Positions 34,760-46,015 of a stretch of DNA of 64,000 nt are shown here, one piece after another. A model generated the notes under the pieces. The model had not been told where the DNA came from and made no database searches. It saw only the letters and a program-made list of their open reading frames with translations. The DNA comes from Spiroplasma syrphidicola EA-1 (lineage in GTDB: Bacteria > Bacillota_I > Bacilli_A > Mycoplasmatales > Mycoplasmataceae). The translations under genes were made by a program, and so were the position numbers. The stretch spans positions 930,001-994,000 of the forward strand of contig NC_021284.1 of assembly GCF_000400955.1 (NCBI RefSeq), written 5' to 3'. Each line of letters begins with the position of its first letter. The stretch's first letter is position 1.

Positions 34760-34813
34760 GAATTTAGTATATTAAAAAGAAAATCCTTCAGTAAAGGTTA
34801 ATTAAGTTTTCGA

Positions 34814-34843
34814 AATTAAAAAACCGCTTTCTTAATAGCGGTT
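34814..34843 (-). terminator. Terminator of the EIIB-glycosidase-like cluster
   Basis: AACCGCT / AGCGGTT stem with 8-base loop followed by TTTTTT on the minus strand, just after the stop at 34852. It closes the transcript that starts upstream of the EIIB gene. Confidence 0.85.
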
Positions 34844-34851
34844 AAGTAATC

Positions 34852-36129
34852 TTATCTTTCTAAAGGTTTAAAGAGGTTTTTAATTACTAATGTTGGGAGC
34901 GAAATATTAAATTTACGATATAGTTTTATTGTCCCTTTTTCTCAATGATAATTTCAGATAGTTAAAGCCAAGGTAATAATATTAACAATTAATAAACTCA
35001 AAATAATTAATCCCATTCCTAAAATATAATCCTCATTTATTCAAAATAATAGTTTAGCAACAATTACTGGTGCTGGTAAAGTTGGCGTAATATTTTTTGC
35101 ATTTAAGTAATCTACTAATAAAAAGATACTTGTGAAAAAGTAAAGCAATAAACTTAAGGACACAATTCAACCAATAATTTGACCAATAATAAAACTTGTC
35201 ATTACAATATTTTTTGTCCGTAAATTTACAATTAAATTAAAACTTAGCGCAATAATTTCAATAACTGCAAAAATAATTAAAAAAATCGTTAAAACAAAAA
35301 CTAAATTTTTCGTTTTTAAAAGATAGTTTTTACCATCATAAGAATAAAAAATTCATTCCTTTGGGAAAAAATGGACTATCCCCGAAACAAAAATATAAGT
35401 TATCATTAAAGTTGCAACTAATTTAAGAAGAAACAATCCAAAATTAATTCACTTTTGAAAGAAAACTTGTCAGTATAAAGTCCCAAAAGCACTACTGTTT
35501 GCAAAAATAGTAGCTGCAATTTTTGTTGTATATTTTTGTTTATTTAAAATTTTTCAATTGTTATTAAAATTTTCATTGTCATTAATTTTAGGTTTTAAAT
35601 CATAGTAAGTAATTAGCCCTGCTGTTAATTTATTTTTTGAACGATACTGTAAATTAATTTCATTAACTTCAAAAAGAGTTGTTGTCGCAAAAGTCGTTAC
35701 TTTAATTGCTTCTTGATTGACAGGAAAAATTGTAAACATTGTTGATAAAGTAGTTGGGGTTAAAAATAAAATAATTTTTTTATCAAAAAAGAAAATTGCA
35801 CAAATAGCTCATAATAATGAAATAAAGCTGGCAGTCAAAAAAATCGTATAAAAAACCAGTCGCCCAGGATAATTTCAATTCGGAAAATAGTTATGAACAA
35901 AAGTTAAGTTCGCCGAAATTAAGATTAAAATCAAATCAGTTAAGGCAAATAAAAATGCTAATCCTAATCCACCATTTACTAAATAAAATAATTTTGTTAT
36001 TAAAACTTTTTGATGACTTTTTTTCTTTGTTCAATAATAATACTGATAACTAACTAAAAAAATCACACTAAAAATTCCTAATAAAATATTTAAAATAAGA
36101 TAATACTTTAATACTCCTAATTCTGTCAT
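34852..36129 (-). CDS. Polytopic membrane protein of the glycosidase-like cluster
   Basis: 425 residues with about eight hydrophobic helices: helices near 8-28, 50-75, 95-115 and 120-140, a soluble central domain of ~90 residues (FEVNEINLQYRSKNK and on), then about four helices and a short basic tail (LFKPLER). No transporter signature is recognised. Its ATG overlaps the end of the preceding lipoprotein gene by 13 bases, so it belongs to the same operon. It might be a permease or an anchor for the surface proteins encoded upstream. Ribosome-binding site GAGGAAAAA. Confidence 0.7.
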
Positions 36130-37328
36130 AATTTTTCCTCACTATTGATTTTAAAAGTAACATGGGTTCCAGCTGAACCACTTTGATTATCTATTTTTAA
36201 ATAACTTTGGTTACTACTTTTGATTCAGGCATATACATATGGTAATTCGCCATATTTTTCGTCTGATTTTCATAGATTTTTTAATAATGTTGTTGGTGGT
36301 CAAAAATCTGTTCCTTCAGGTTTATAACCTTTCTTTAAAATAACATTTAAATCAGATCCCTGAATAAAATGTGAATTATGGACATGTCCTGATCATTCTG
36401 CTAAATATTGTGCAACATCATTAACAACATCCCCAACTGTTGTTGTCTCATCATAGACTTTATTTGGCAATGGCTTTCAATCAATGTTTCTTCAATCATT
36501 TGTATTATAATCTGTCGAAGAAATCGTCACATTTCACACAGCTAAAATTTCTTGTTTAACATTAAAATTAAAACCAACACCAGCTAAATAGGGCTGATAA
36601 AAACTATCTGTTACGCTTTGATCAAATTGCAAACGTGAATGTTCTTCATCAAACTTTAAAAAATTACTTGTATCTTTGCCCATTGGTCGAATGATATTAA
36701 AAACTTCTTGGGGCAAAAGGTTATTATTATTTCATAAACCTTTTTTTTCAAAAATACTCTTGAGAGCCCCCATCCCTTCTTCTGTTTGTCCTCAACTATT
36801 AAAGGACTTAATAAACCCATCTAACAATTCTGCTTGTGATAACTTTGTTGGATGGTTAGAAAAATGAGCACTACTATCTTCAAAAAATGATAATTCACTA
36901 AAATCAACATCACAATTAACGGTAATTCATTTTTCATTTTGATAATGTCCCAATTCACTGGGAACAATATGAATTGTAAAATATGTGATCGGAAAAAAAG
37001 AACCAACAGTAGCAAAATCAATTAATGTATTTTTATTAGTTGTTTCTTCGCCACCATAATAAATTTCAATATTTATTTTGAAAAAATCAAGGCTCGGGAT
37101 TTTCTGCATTAAAATTTTATTAACCGTACTCTGCAAACTATCAAATTTTCCCAATTGGCTACTTAACATCTCATTAATTGTTCAAGGATAATTAGTAAAG
37201 AGACTTTCTGAAATTGTCGCTAAATCAAAATCTTCAGCTTTTACAATTGAAGTTTGACAACTCATAACACTTGTAAATGATGTTACAGATAATGATAAAC
37301 TTAGCATACTTAATAATAATTTTTTCAT
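36117..37328 (-). CDS. Lipoprotein of the glycosidase-like cluster
   Basis: 403 residues. Signal peptide with lipobox SVMSC (Cys24). The mature protein resembles the product of 39563-40705 in order of motifs: a helical N-terminus with LFxxxxW, an STV segment, KINIEIYYGG, an IDF strand, then LLDGF and a Gly-rich helix. The gene ends KLWQN because the TGA at 36126-36128 is Trp and the real stop is TAG at 36117. It therefore overlaps the next gene. Probably a ligand- or glycan-binding partner of the glycosidase-like lipoprotein; that is inference. Confidence 0.72.
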
Positions 37329-37348
37329 TGTTACTGTCCCTTTCTCTT

Positions 37349-39544
37349 TTAGAATGAATTAAGATAATAGATTAATTCATAGACCTGTTCACCAATTGTT
37401 TTATGATACTGTAAACCTGGTTGTTCAAAAATAATGTCACTCAATTGATATTTGTTAGGATATCATTTATATTTATTATCCCTTGTTGTTGAACTAGCAA
37501 ACCCGATGCCATTTAAAGCACGGTTTAAATTAAATTGTTCTTCCGGATATAATTTCATTAAAGTTTTTAGCTTATGAATTGCTTGAACTCCTTCAACATA
37601 ACTTTTAAAACGAGTACTATAACGCGGTCCATTAATATCACCAACATAAACTAAATTATCATCTCCCGATTCAAATTTTCCGGCCATTTCCCGTAAAGCA
37701 TAATAATCTTTATCATATAAATCATAAGACCAGCGAACATAACCATTAGCTCCAACCTTAAAGGCCATTAAAGGACCTCAAACCTGTTCACTATTATCAG
37801 ACTGTAAATAAGCGGCTGGAAAATTATTTCATGAAGTATATAACATTGTTGTATGTCCTAAACTTTGACGACGAATAATATTACTACGCAATTTATAAAT
37901 GTTTAAGTTATCAAATTGTTCAACTACTTCCCGATACTGTAAGATAATTTCATCATATTGATTTAAAAAGATATTTTGAATATCATCTTCATTAAAAGGG
38001 TCATAATGAAAGCGTCATCCAGCAAAAACACTTGAATCAATTAAACCATATTGATCATTTTTTTTAACATTATCCATTGTTGCTTTAACAGCTTCATGTG
38101 ATATTTCATCAAATGATTCTGCTAAATGAATTTGTTCTCCACTTGGGGTTTTAAATTCTGGTAAATCTCTAATTTTGTTTCAATGATCAGATAAAGCCTT
38201 AATAAATTTACTATGTAAAAAATCTAAGTACGCATCAAAATTTTTTCCTGGTCTTCCATCATTGCTACGAATTAATTCCACTGGGAAAGTTGTTTGTACT
38301 CCTTGTTTTGCATCATCGCCTTTTAAATAAAAGAAAGTAAAAGTCCCTGGGGCCATTGCCGAAAATAAAAATTCGGTAAAGCCTAATTGGGCAACAACTC
38401 GTAAATACTCATCAAATGCATTAAAATCAAATGTTCATTCTCAATCTTGATCTTTTAAAACCTTATTTAAATCTTCCTTACTAATATAATCATCATATTT
38501 TTCATCACTTCAACCACTTTTTTTCAATTTCCCTGTTCATTGAATTAACTGGTGGTTTCAACCAGGACCATATAAATAAAAATTATTACTTGCTCGTAAA
38601 GCTTTTAAATGGGCTAATAAATATGGTCGTTTTTCTGCCCGCAAATAATATGGCATATTATTTGGAATCGGACCAATTGTTGGCGCATCATCTTTTTCAT
38701 CTACTGGCAAAATATCTTCATCACTTTGGTCTAAATTAATATATGACATTGGGTTTGAAGGAAATGATGTCGCACTAAATCCAAAGCGTTCATTCATTGG
38801 GGAGCTACTATCATCGGTATCTAAAAGATAATTTTTTACATTCACTTCAAAAGGACGATTAATAACTTGGGGAGTATCATTATAAGAAAATTTTAATGTT
38901 AATTTCATTTTATGAATTCCTGTTGATGCTTTTTGATTAACAAAAAGACTGATTCAAACTGGTTGAACATTAAAATCCATTTTTGCTAACGTTTTTTCTC
39001 CAAAAGCATCAGGAATATATTGTGACCCTGGATAAATTGTATGATTTTGTGCAGCCGTTTTCGGAAAAGATTTAATATAAGTTAAGAAAACTGGGTCAGC
39101 AGTAATACCCTTTTCATCATCAACACTTTCAACTGATAAGCTTAAATCTTGATAATTATTTAATTCTTGTTTATTTAGCAAAATTAGTTGAATGTTTGTA
39201 TGTTCATTTTTTCAAGCTGTTAAGGTTGGATTATCATTTGAACAACGAAATAAATTATCGCGATTGCCATAAAAAACAGGGCTATTATTTTCATTAAGAT
39301 TGTAGGCACTATAATTAAATTTTGCATCCCCATAAAACGTATGAAAAAAATTATTATCATCAACTGCAATATTATTTTCACTACAACCATATTGAAAATT
39401 ATATTTATCAACATATTCTGATGATGAATTATTATTTCCACTAGCCCCATACCTTGTACAACTAATAACAGTCATGACAAAAGGGGGAACTATTATTCCA
39501 ACTAATAAAAACTGAATTCAATTTCGTAAACTTAGTAGTTTCAT
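37349..39544 (-). CDS. Glycosidase-like lipoprotein (DUF4091/GH123-type)
   Basis: 731 residues. Leader with lipobox VISC (Cys29) predicts an outward-facing lipoprotein. The order of features matches DUF4091/GH123 enzymes. An N-terminal beta domain has AWKNEHTNIQLILL and VWISLFVNQKASTGIHKMK. A catalytic barrel begins near WEWTFDFNAFDEYL. FDEIS (about residues 478-482) is at the place of the Asp-Glu catalytic pair. The C-terminus has GYVRWSYDLYDKD and YVGDINGPRYSTRFKSYVEG. Family members cleave beta-N-acetylgalactosaminides or related sugars. Substrate here is unknown. Ribosome-binding site GGAGG 18 bases after the previous gene. Confidence 0.7.
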
Positions 39545-39562
39545 GTTTTTCCTCCTTACAGC

Positions 39563-40705
39563 TTAAACGTTAAATCCGATATGTAACCCTGGGGCAGTGT
39601 CTAAAATAAACGATGTGTCTAATGAATCATAAAATTCAATTCAAACTCAATGATATTTTTCCTTGTTACTATTTGTATATGTGTATAAACTACCAATTTT
39701 GGTATTTAAATCTAATAAATTTGGATCAGAATAACCATTTTTACGAAAACGAATTTGATACGTTTTTCTGTCAACTGGGCGATCATATGTTTTTTCTAAT
39801 ATATCATTGGCATAAATTTCAATTGCTGGTAATATATCTTGTAATTTTGTTTCCAAAGTATTATTACCAGGAATTTGGGCATACTCATATTTTTTAAAGT
39901 CACTACTTTTAACCTCAACAGTAGCACCTGTTGAAATCATGATTTCTGGTTGATTAAACTTTCACATTGAAGCTAATAGTTTTTCGGGGACATATTCAAA
40001 CATATCTCATTTTACTTTAATCTGGTTATCTTTTTCTGGTTCAAACTGGTCACTAATTTCTAAATATTTTTCTAAGTTAGAATTTAATTTAATCTGCCCT
40101 TTTTGTAATTCCATTCCGGCACTTGTATCTAACCCCATGTCTTTTAATTGGTGGTTAAAGCCATCTAATACTAAATTATTGCCCACTAAGCTATTTCAAC
40201 TTGTTATAAGATTATTAAGATTATTCAGCGGTTTATTATTATTTAATTTAATAATTTGTTCTTCTGGGAATGCTCAGGCTGGGCGGTAATCACGCTCTAA
40301 AAAAGTATGCCCATAGAAACTACTCTCTTTTGTTGCAAAAATCCCAACCGTAAATCAAAAAATTAAATCCGTATTAAAAAAGTCATTAAAATCAATTTTT
40401 TGGGCCTTATAAAAATTATTATCATCAACATGGCCGTAGTAGACTTCAATTTTTCATGAATTAATTTCTTTCATTGGGAATGTTTTACTTAAATTATTAA
40501 TAACAGTACTACGAATTGATGGCATTAACCCATCATCATATCCCCTTAAACTATTTAAAGCTCAATTATTTTTTTCAAAAAGAAACTGTTCCGTAATTAT
40601 CTTCGCAATATCTTTTGATTCATGTCATAAAAAAAAGGTTCCTAAAAATGAAAAAATAATTACTATTGGAAACGTTAATGATACTATTGTAACTATCTTT
40701 TTCAA
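39563..40705 (-). CDS. Membrane-anchored surface protein, relative of the 36117-37328 lipoprotein
   Basis: 380 residues with an N-terminal hydrophobic segment (3-25) and no lipobox cysteine, so it is probably anchored by an uncleaved helix. The outer part has LFEKNNWALNSL, IRSTVINNL, WKIEVYYGH, KIDFNDFF and LVLDGFNHQL, which line up with LFTNYPWTINEM, LQSTVNKIL, KINIEIYYGG, LIDFATVG and LLDGFIKSF in the lipoprotein on the other side of the glycosidase-like gene. Start is TTG after GGAGGT; no ATG fits. Second gene of the cluster, 52 bases after the EIIB gene. Confidence 0.7.
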
Positions 40706-40757
40706 AAGGAACCTCCATTTCTCGTAAACATACTACGAAATAACTCTATAAATAATT

Positions 40758-41054
40758 TTATAGGTTTTTAATAAAATTAATAATACCCTCAGCATTATTA
40801 TTTACATATAAATCTGATGGTAAGATTTCAATTTTTACATTTGGTTGATTACTAAAAATTGTTGTAACCTTATCTTTTAAATAACCAATTTGTGGTGCTA
40901 ATAAAACAACATCATAATTTTCCGAAGTTAATTCGTTAATATTAACAGCCAAAAACTTAATATCATTTTGATTAGTTGTTAAAAATTCATTCATATTAGT
41001 AACAATCATTTTAGTACTAATTCCGGCCGAACATACTAAACAAATACTTTTCAT
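40758..41054 (-). CDS. PTS EIIB, lactose/cellobiose type (orphan)
   Basis: 98 residues with the EIIB-Lac/Cel fold. Cys8 in LVCSAGISTKMIV is the phosphocysteine with its P-loop-like turn, and VVLLAPQIGYLKD is the second conserved loop. Such subunits pass phosphate from EIIA to the sugar bound by EIIC. No EIIA or EIIC is in this window, so the partner genes must be elsewhere or the protein acts as a sensor of sugar flux. It leads the cluster down to 34852 and has a good promoter. Confidence 0.88.
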   Translation of the reverse strand: MKSICLVCSAGISTKMIVTNMNEFLTTNQNDIKFLAVNINELTSENYDVVLLAPQIGYLKDKVTTIFSNQPNVKIEILPSDLYVNNNAEGIINFIKNL

Positions 41055-41095
41055 CTTTGTTATCCCCCTACTTTAATTTTAAAGTTCACCAAATT

Positions 41096-41124
41096 ATTTT
41101 ACTAATTATTTAAAATAATTACAA
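41096..41124 (-). promoter_or_regulatory. Promoter of the EIIB-led cluster
   Basis: TTGTAA (41119-41124), 17-base spacer, TAAAAT (41096-41101) on the minus strand, about 40 bases before the EIIB start. No other promoter of this quality was found inside the cluster. Confidence 0.7.
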
Positions 41125-41158
41125 GATAATTTATTATTTAAAAACAGCGTTAAAACCC

Positions 41159-41187
41159 TTAAGTTTTATTGCTTAAAATGGTATAAT
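41159..41187 (+). promoter_or_regulatory. Promoter of the 110-residue protein
   Basis: TTAAGT (41159-41164), 17-base spacer, TATAAT (41182-41187), 40 bases before the start codon. Confidence 0.6.
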
Positions 41188-41226
41188 TAATATGTATTTT
41201 AAGGATAACATAGAGGAGTGAAAAGA

Positions 41227-41559
41227 ATGCTGCCAACAAAAATTCAAACTTTTATTGAAAACCATAAACATAAACCGCTGTCAGAATATATTAAAGAAAA
41301 TCCAAAATTTATTTTAGAATTTATTAATACGCTAAATTGGGAAGAAAAATTTGAATTATTAAATGATTTTATTGATCCAAGTAGTGAGATTGATAATGCT
41401 ATCCAAACAATCCACAAATCAATTTCACTTTTTTTAGAAAAAGAAATTAAAGAACGTATTGTACAAAATATTTCAAAAGATGACTATTTATTTCATAAAG
41501 CAGTTGTTGAAGCATATGAAAAAAACTTATCGCAAAATGATGATAAAAGTAAAAACTAA
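41227..41559 (+). CDS. Small cytosolic protein of unknown function
   Basis: 110 residues, mostly helical and charged, with no signal or membrane segment (LPTKIQTFIENHKHK, NWEEKFELLNDFID). Start ATG at 41227, eight bases after GAGGAG; an in-frame GTG at 41218 overlaps that site. It has its own promoter and a very strong terminator, so it is a monocistronic gene. The family is not recognised. Confidence 0.7.
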   Translation: MLPTKIQTFIENHKHKPLSEYIKENPKFILEFINTLNWEEKFELLNDFIDPSSEIDNAIQTIHKSISLFLEKEIKERIVQNISKDDYLFHKAVVEAYEKNLSQNDDKSKN

Positions 41560-41561
41560 CT

Positions 41562-41610
41562 AACAAATTAAAAAAGTTATGGTAATTGGCCATAACTTTT
41601 TTAATTTGTT
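41562..41610. terminator. Long bidirectional terminator
   Basis: Perfect 21-bp stem (41562-41582 with 41590-41610) around a 7-base loop, with A/T tracts in both arms, between convergent genes. Confidence 0.93.
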
Positions 41611-41613
41611 CAA

Positions 41614-42855
<1,242 letters not shown>

Positions 42856-42888
42856 CTGTTATTTCTCCTATTACTCTTATTAATTAAA

Positions 42889-42908
42889 AAACTCTAATCT
42901 TAGAGTTT
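42889..42908 (-). terminator. Terminator upstream of tyrS
   Basis: Perfect 9-bp stem AAACTCTAA / TTAGAGTTT with a TC loop and T-run on the minus strand. Overlaps the stop codon of the YtxH-like gene. Confidence 0.8.
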
Positions 42909-43413
42909 ATTCTTGTTCGATTTTTTTTACTTTTTTAATTTGGGTTGTTTTCCCTTCTTCAATAATTCGCTCAGAAATTGAAGCAGAAGTTTTTTTCAAA
43001 TCTTCGGTTACTTTAACCCCTTCATCAATAACACTAACAGTAATTTTTGCTAAATCTTTTGCAACTGCTCGGACATTTGGTGATTTGGCGGCAGCTTTAA
43101 TTAGTCTTACTGCTCCGGCATCAACTTTTTTCAGAGCTTTATAAGCCATTTCTTTTGTTGTTGATGATTCTAAAATATCAACCGCTCCGCGAACATTTTT
43201 AATTTTTAATTCAATGTCAGCGGCTACTTCATCTGATTCAATTCCTTGCGATTTTTCTCAAACAATTTCAATTTTATTAACCATTTCTTTTAACTGCGGA
43301 TTATATTTTTTAATTAAATTAACAAAGTCTTGTCGTAATTCTGATCCTTTTTTTGGGGCAATTAACATCCCAGCTACCATAATAACTGCTGTTTTAACTA
43401 ACTTAAAAGCCAT
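42907..43413 (-). CDS. YtxH-like protein
   Basis: 168 residues. The N-terminus (VIMVAGMLIAPKKGSELR) has the Gly-rich hydrophobic helix followed by APKKGSELR, typical of YtxH-domain proteins. The rest is a long amphipathic, Lys/Glu-rich helix. The function of the family is unknown; stress-linked in Bacillus. The neighbour upstream looks like YtxG (DUF948), which is the same pairing as in Firmicutes. One TGA near 43268 is Trp. Confidence 0.72.
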
Positions 43414-43415
43414 TT

Positions 43416-43772
43416 TTAACTCTTCTCATCAGAATTAGCAAATTCTTTTAATTTATCAACAAGACGATAAGCAATATCTTTATTACGAGCAATTACTTTA
43501 ACTCATGCTTTCACATTTCTTTTTGTGAACGCTTCAAAAATATCAATATAGTTTGAAATTTTAACAACAGTGTCGACTGTTGAATTTAACATTTCTGATT
43601 TATATGTTAAATCCTCAACAAAATAATCAAATTTTTTCGCCGCAATTGCAACTTTACGCGCCGCAATAATTCCATAAAAACAAAAAACAATTGCTAAACA
43701 CAATAAAATAATAATTAAAATTGTTTGGGAAATTAACAAATCACCTTCTGATGCTAATAAAATTAAATACAT
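43416..43772 (-). CDS. DUF948/YtxG-like membrane protein
   Basis: 118 residues with one N-terminal transmembrane helix (about 12-37) and a helical, cytoplasmic tail (KVAIAAKKFDYFVEDLTYK). Size, topology and position next to a YtxH-like gene suggest DUF948. TGA at 43503-43505 is Trp. Start after GGTGAAG; its stop lies three bases before the start of the YtxH-like gene. Confidence 0.6.
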
Positions 43773-43852
43773 TTCTTCACCTACTGTTTATTTCTACTAG
43801 TCTATTATAACTTATTTTTATTGTTCTTTAAATAAAAACTTTCTAAATCAGT

Positions 43853-44953
43853 CTATCGATTTTTATTTGAATTATTGTCTTTAACTTGGCTTGCCTCTTC
43901 ATGAATTCGTTCTTTACGGCTATTATTTGCTTGTTCGAAATTTTCTTCCTCTAATTTAATCATTCGTTCTAAATAGGGATTATTATTAGCATAATATTTG
44001 CTTACTTTACGACTTTCTTCATCCGGGTTTTTATCGCGTAATTTTTGTAACATTTTATGGTAATCTAATGAGCTTTGAGAAATTGTTTTTGGCCGACGTA
44101 AAAATTGATCTTGTAAATTAAGATTTTGCAAGTTTTTAATTTTTTGTAGTCGCATTGAACTGGCATGAATTGAATTACTTTCAATTTTTTTCCGGCGATC
44201 ACTCAACGGCATATCTTCTGAAAAATCATCTTCCACTTGGTAGACATTATTAATCGCATCTTGAATTTGGCGATTAATTTCTTTTTGTTCTTCAATTCCC
44301 CCAAACATTGCTGTTTGTTCATAATTACTACTAAAGTTAGAACGTGGATTAGTATTACGAATTTTTTCTTTGATATTTTCCAACTCTAATGTTAACTCTG
44401 CTGTCCGTTCCCCAAAGATATTTTCCCCATTTTTACGTGGACGGAATAAAAATGATTCAGTTTTTGCTGCTTGTTCTGACAATTTATTACTACGGTAAAA
44501 TTTTTGATCATTATTTTTTACCGCAGGAGTAATATTACTTTCTCGTAAATTTTCTGATAACTTTATTTTCACTAAATTATCAACTTGATCATCTAACTGT
44601 TTTGGCGACTGATTGCTTGGTTTAACAAAATTATTTTTCTTTTCATCAACTTGTTCATTAATAATTTTTTGAATTGAACTACTTGCCAAATTAATTTCTG
44701 TTTTAGCAACTTGATCATAACCAACCGCATCACGTTGATTTGGTTCTTTTGCTTTTTTACCATATAACGGCGAAATAACCTCACTTAAACCTGTAAAAAA
44801 AGTTGGTTTTTTTGGTTCTTGTGCTGGTTTTTCTTGGTGTTGCTGTTTAACTTCCCCTTCTTGGGCTTTACGGTCTGGTTGATTGGGATGGCCAAAAAAA
44901 GTCCCATCATGATTATAAAAAGATTCAACTTCTCGTTTTTTATCATTACTCAT
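43853..44953 (-). CDS. Hydrophilic low-complexity protein
   Basis: 366 residues, rich in Asn, Lys, Glu, Gln, Ser and Arg, without membrane segments or signal. It looks largely disordered with short helices (LRDKNPDEESRKVSKYY). I do not recognise it. It has no TGA codon and, as far as I can see, no tryptophan. Start after GGAGGG. Such proteins in spiroplasmas are often cytoskeletal or adhesion-associated, which cannot be decided from this sequence. Confidence 0.7.
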   Translation of the reverse strand: MSNDKKREVESFYNHDGTFFGHPNQPDRKAQEGEVKQQHQEKPAQEPKKPTFFTGLSEVISPLYGKKAKEPNQRDAVGYDQVAKTEINLASSSIQKIINEQVDEKKNNFVKPSNQSPKQLDDQVDNLVKIKLSENLRESNITPAVKNNDQKFYRSNKLSEQAAKTESFLFRPRKNGENIFGERTAELTLELENIKEKIRNTNPRSNFSSNYEQTAMFGGIEEQKEINRQIQDAINNVYQVEDDFSEDMPLSDRRKKIESNSIHASSMRLQKIKNLQNLNLQDQFLRRPKTISQSSLDYHKMLQKLRDKNPDEESRKVSKYYANNNPYLERMIKLEEENFEQANNSRKERIHEEASQVKDNNSNKNR

Positions 44954-44992
44954 TTTAAACCCTCCATTAATACTTTAATTATAAAACATTTT

Positions 44993-46015
44993 TTACCGTT
45001 TAACTAGTCGTTTTGTTTCAATATTACTACGGCCAAATTTTGCTTGTTTAACATTATTTAACATCACTAAGTCCCCGGTAAATCCAACCGATAATTTTGC
45101 TAATGACTGACCAACCCCATAAATATCAACAGGAACTTGGTTTGCTTCAAACATTGCAATTTTTTCGGCATTGAAACCAGAAGAAACAATAATTTTAACG
45201 TTCTGATAACCATTATTATCCAGGGCTTGACGTAATGCTTGGATTAATTCCTTGCTAACACCATTAACTGGTGTTGCTGAATATTCATCCTCTTTACCAA
45301 GAAAATATTTATCAGTTAATGCTTGTGAAGTATCCACACGCACAGCAGCTAAGGTTGGAAATCTATTTGCAACCAGTAAAGAATCCTTAATAACATCATT
45401 ATTATAATCAACCAAAGCAACTAAATCTTCTGTTGGGAAATGTTTTTGGTAAGCTTCTAAGGCCCTAACTAAATCACCATTAAAAGCTTGGATTAAAGCG
45501 TGGGGAACTGTTCCCATTGGTGTTAATTTTTCTGGTAATAATGATACTTGCGCTGGGGTAACAAACTTTCGAATTCCACCAATATATGCCGCATATCCAT
45601 CTGTTGCTTGATTATAATAATAATCATTACGATCATTCATAAAAATAATTGCTTTTGATTGGGCTGCTTGTAAAACACGATAACAGTTAGTAGCAATACT
45701 TGTTTGTCGCGCTAAAATTCCATCAATTAAACCTTCTAAATGACCAAAATTACTATAGTGACCAATAATTTTTAAAACAGGTTCATTCGCATTAATCAAA
45801 TCCCCATCAGCTAGGGCCCATATTTCTAATGTTTCTGGATTAAAAGCTTCTTGGCGAATTAAATCAACACACTCATTAATTCCACATAACTTAACATTGT
45901 CATTCCGTTGAAAAAACTGCATCGTAACAATATCGTTGGGACGTTCTGCTTTTAAAATTTTAGCTGTTTTTTGAAAATAAACGGCACTATAAAATCCATC
46001 CTTAATTTTGCTCAT
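44993..46015 (-). CDS. pncB: Nicotinate phosphoribosyltransferase
   Basis: First step of NAD salvage: nicotinate plus PRPP gives nicotinate mononucleotide. 340 residues, type II barrel. MGTVPHALIQAF holds the conserved His region, and RVDTSQAL and VSSGFNAEKI are typical phosphate-binding strands. A standard-code reading would add 16 residues upstream; ATG at 46015 after AAAGGAA is better. The start overlaps the end of ytpR by 14 bases. Confidence 0.92.
   Translation of the reverse strand: MSKIKDGFYSAVYFQKTAKILKAERPNDIVTMQFFQRNDNVKLCGINECVDLIRQEAFNPETLEIWALADGDLINANEPVLKIIGHYSNFGHLEGLIDGILARQTSIATNCYRVLQAAQSKAIIFMNDRNDYYYNQATDGYAAYIGGIRKFVTPAQVSLLPEKLTPMGTVPHALIQAFNGDLVRALEAYQKHFPTEDLVALVDYNNDVIKDSLLVANRFPTLAAVRVDTSQALTDKYFLGKEDEYSATPVNGVSKELIQALRQALDNNGYQNVKIIVSSGFNAEKIAMFEANQVPVDIYGVGQSLAKLSVGFTGDLVMLNNVKQAKFGRSNIETKRLVKR

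Noticed and set aside
34661-34760. Magnesium riboswitch (M-box or similar) before mgtA
   Set aside because: The leader is only about 70 bases and shows no conserved M-box elements or terminator hairpin.
42856-42906. T-box leader before tyrS
   Set aside because: The upstream space is about 50 bases, mostly a terminator of the previous gene; no room for specifier and antiterminator.
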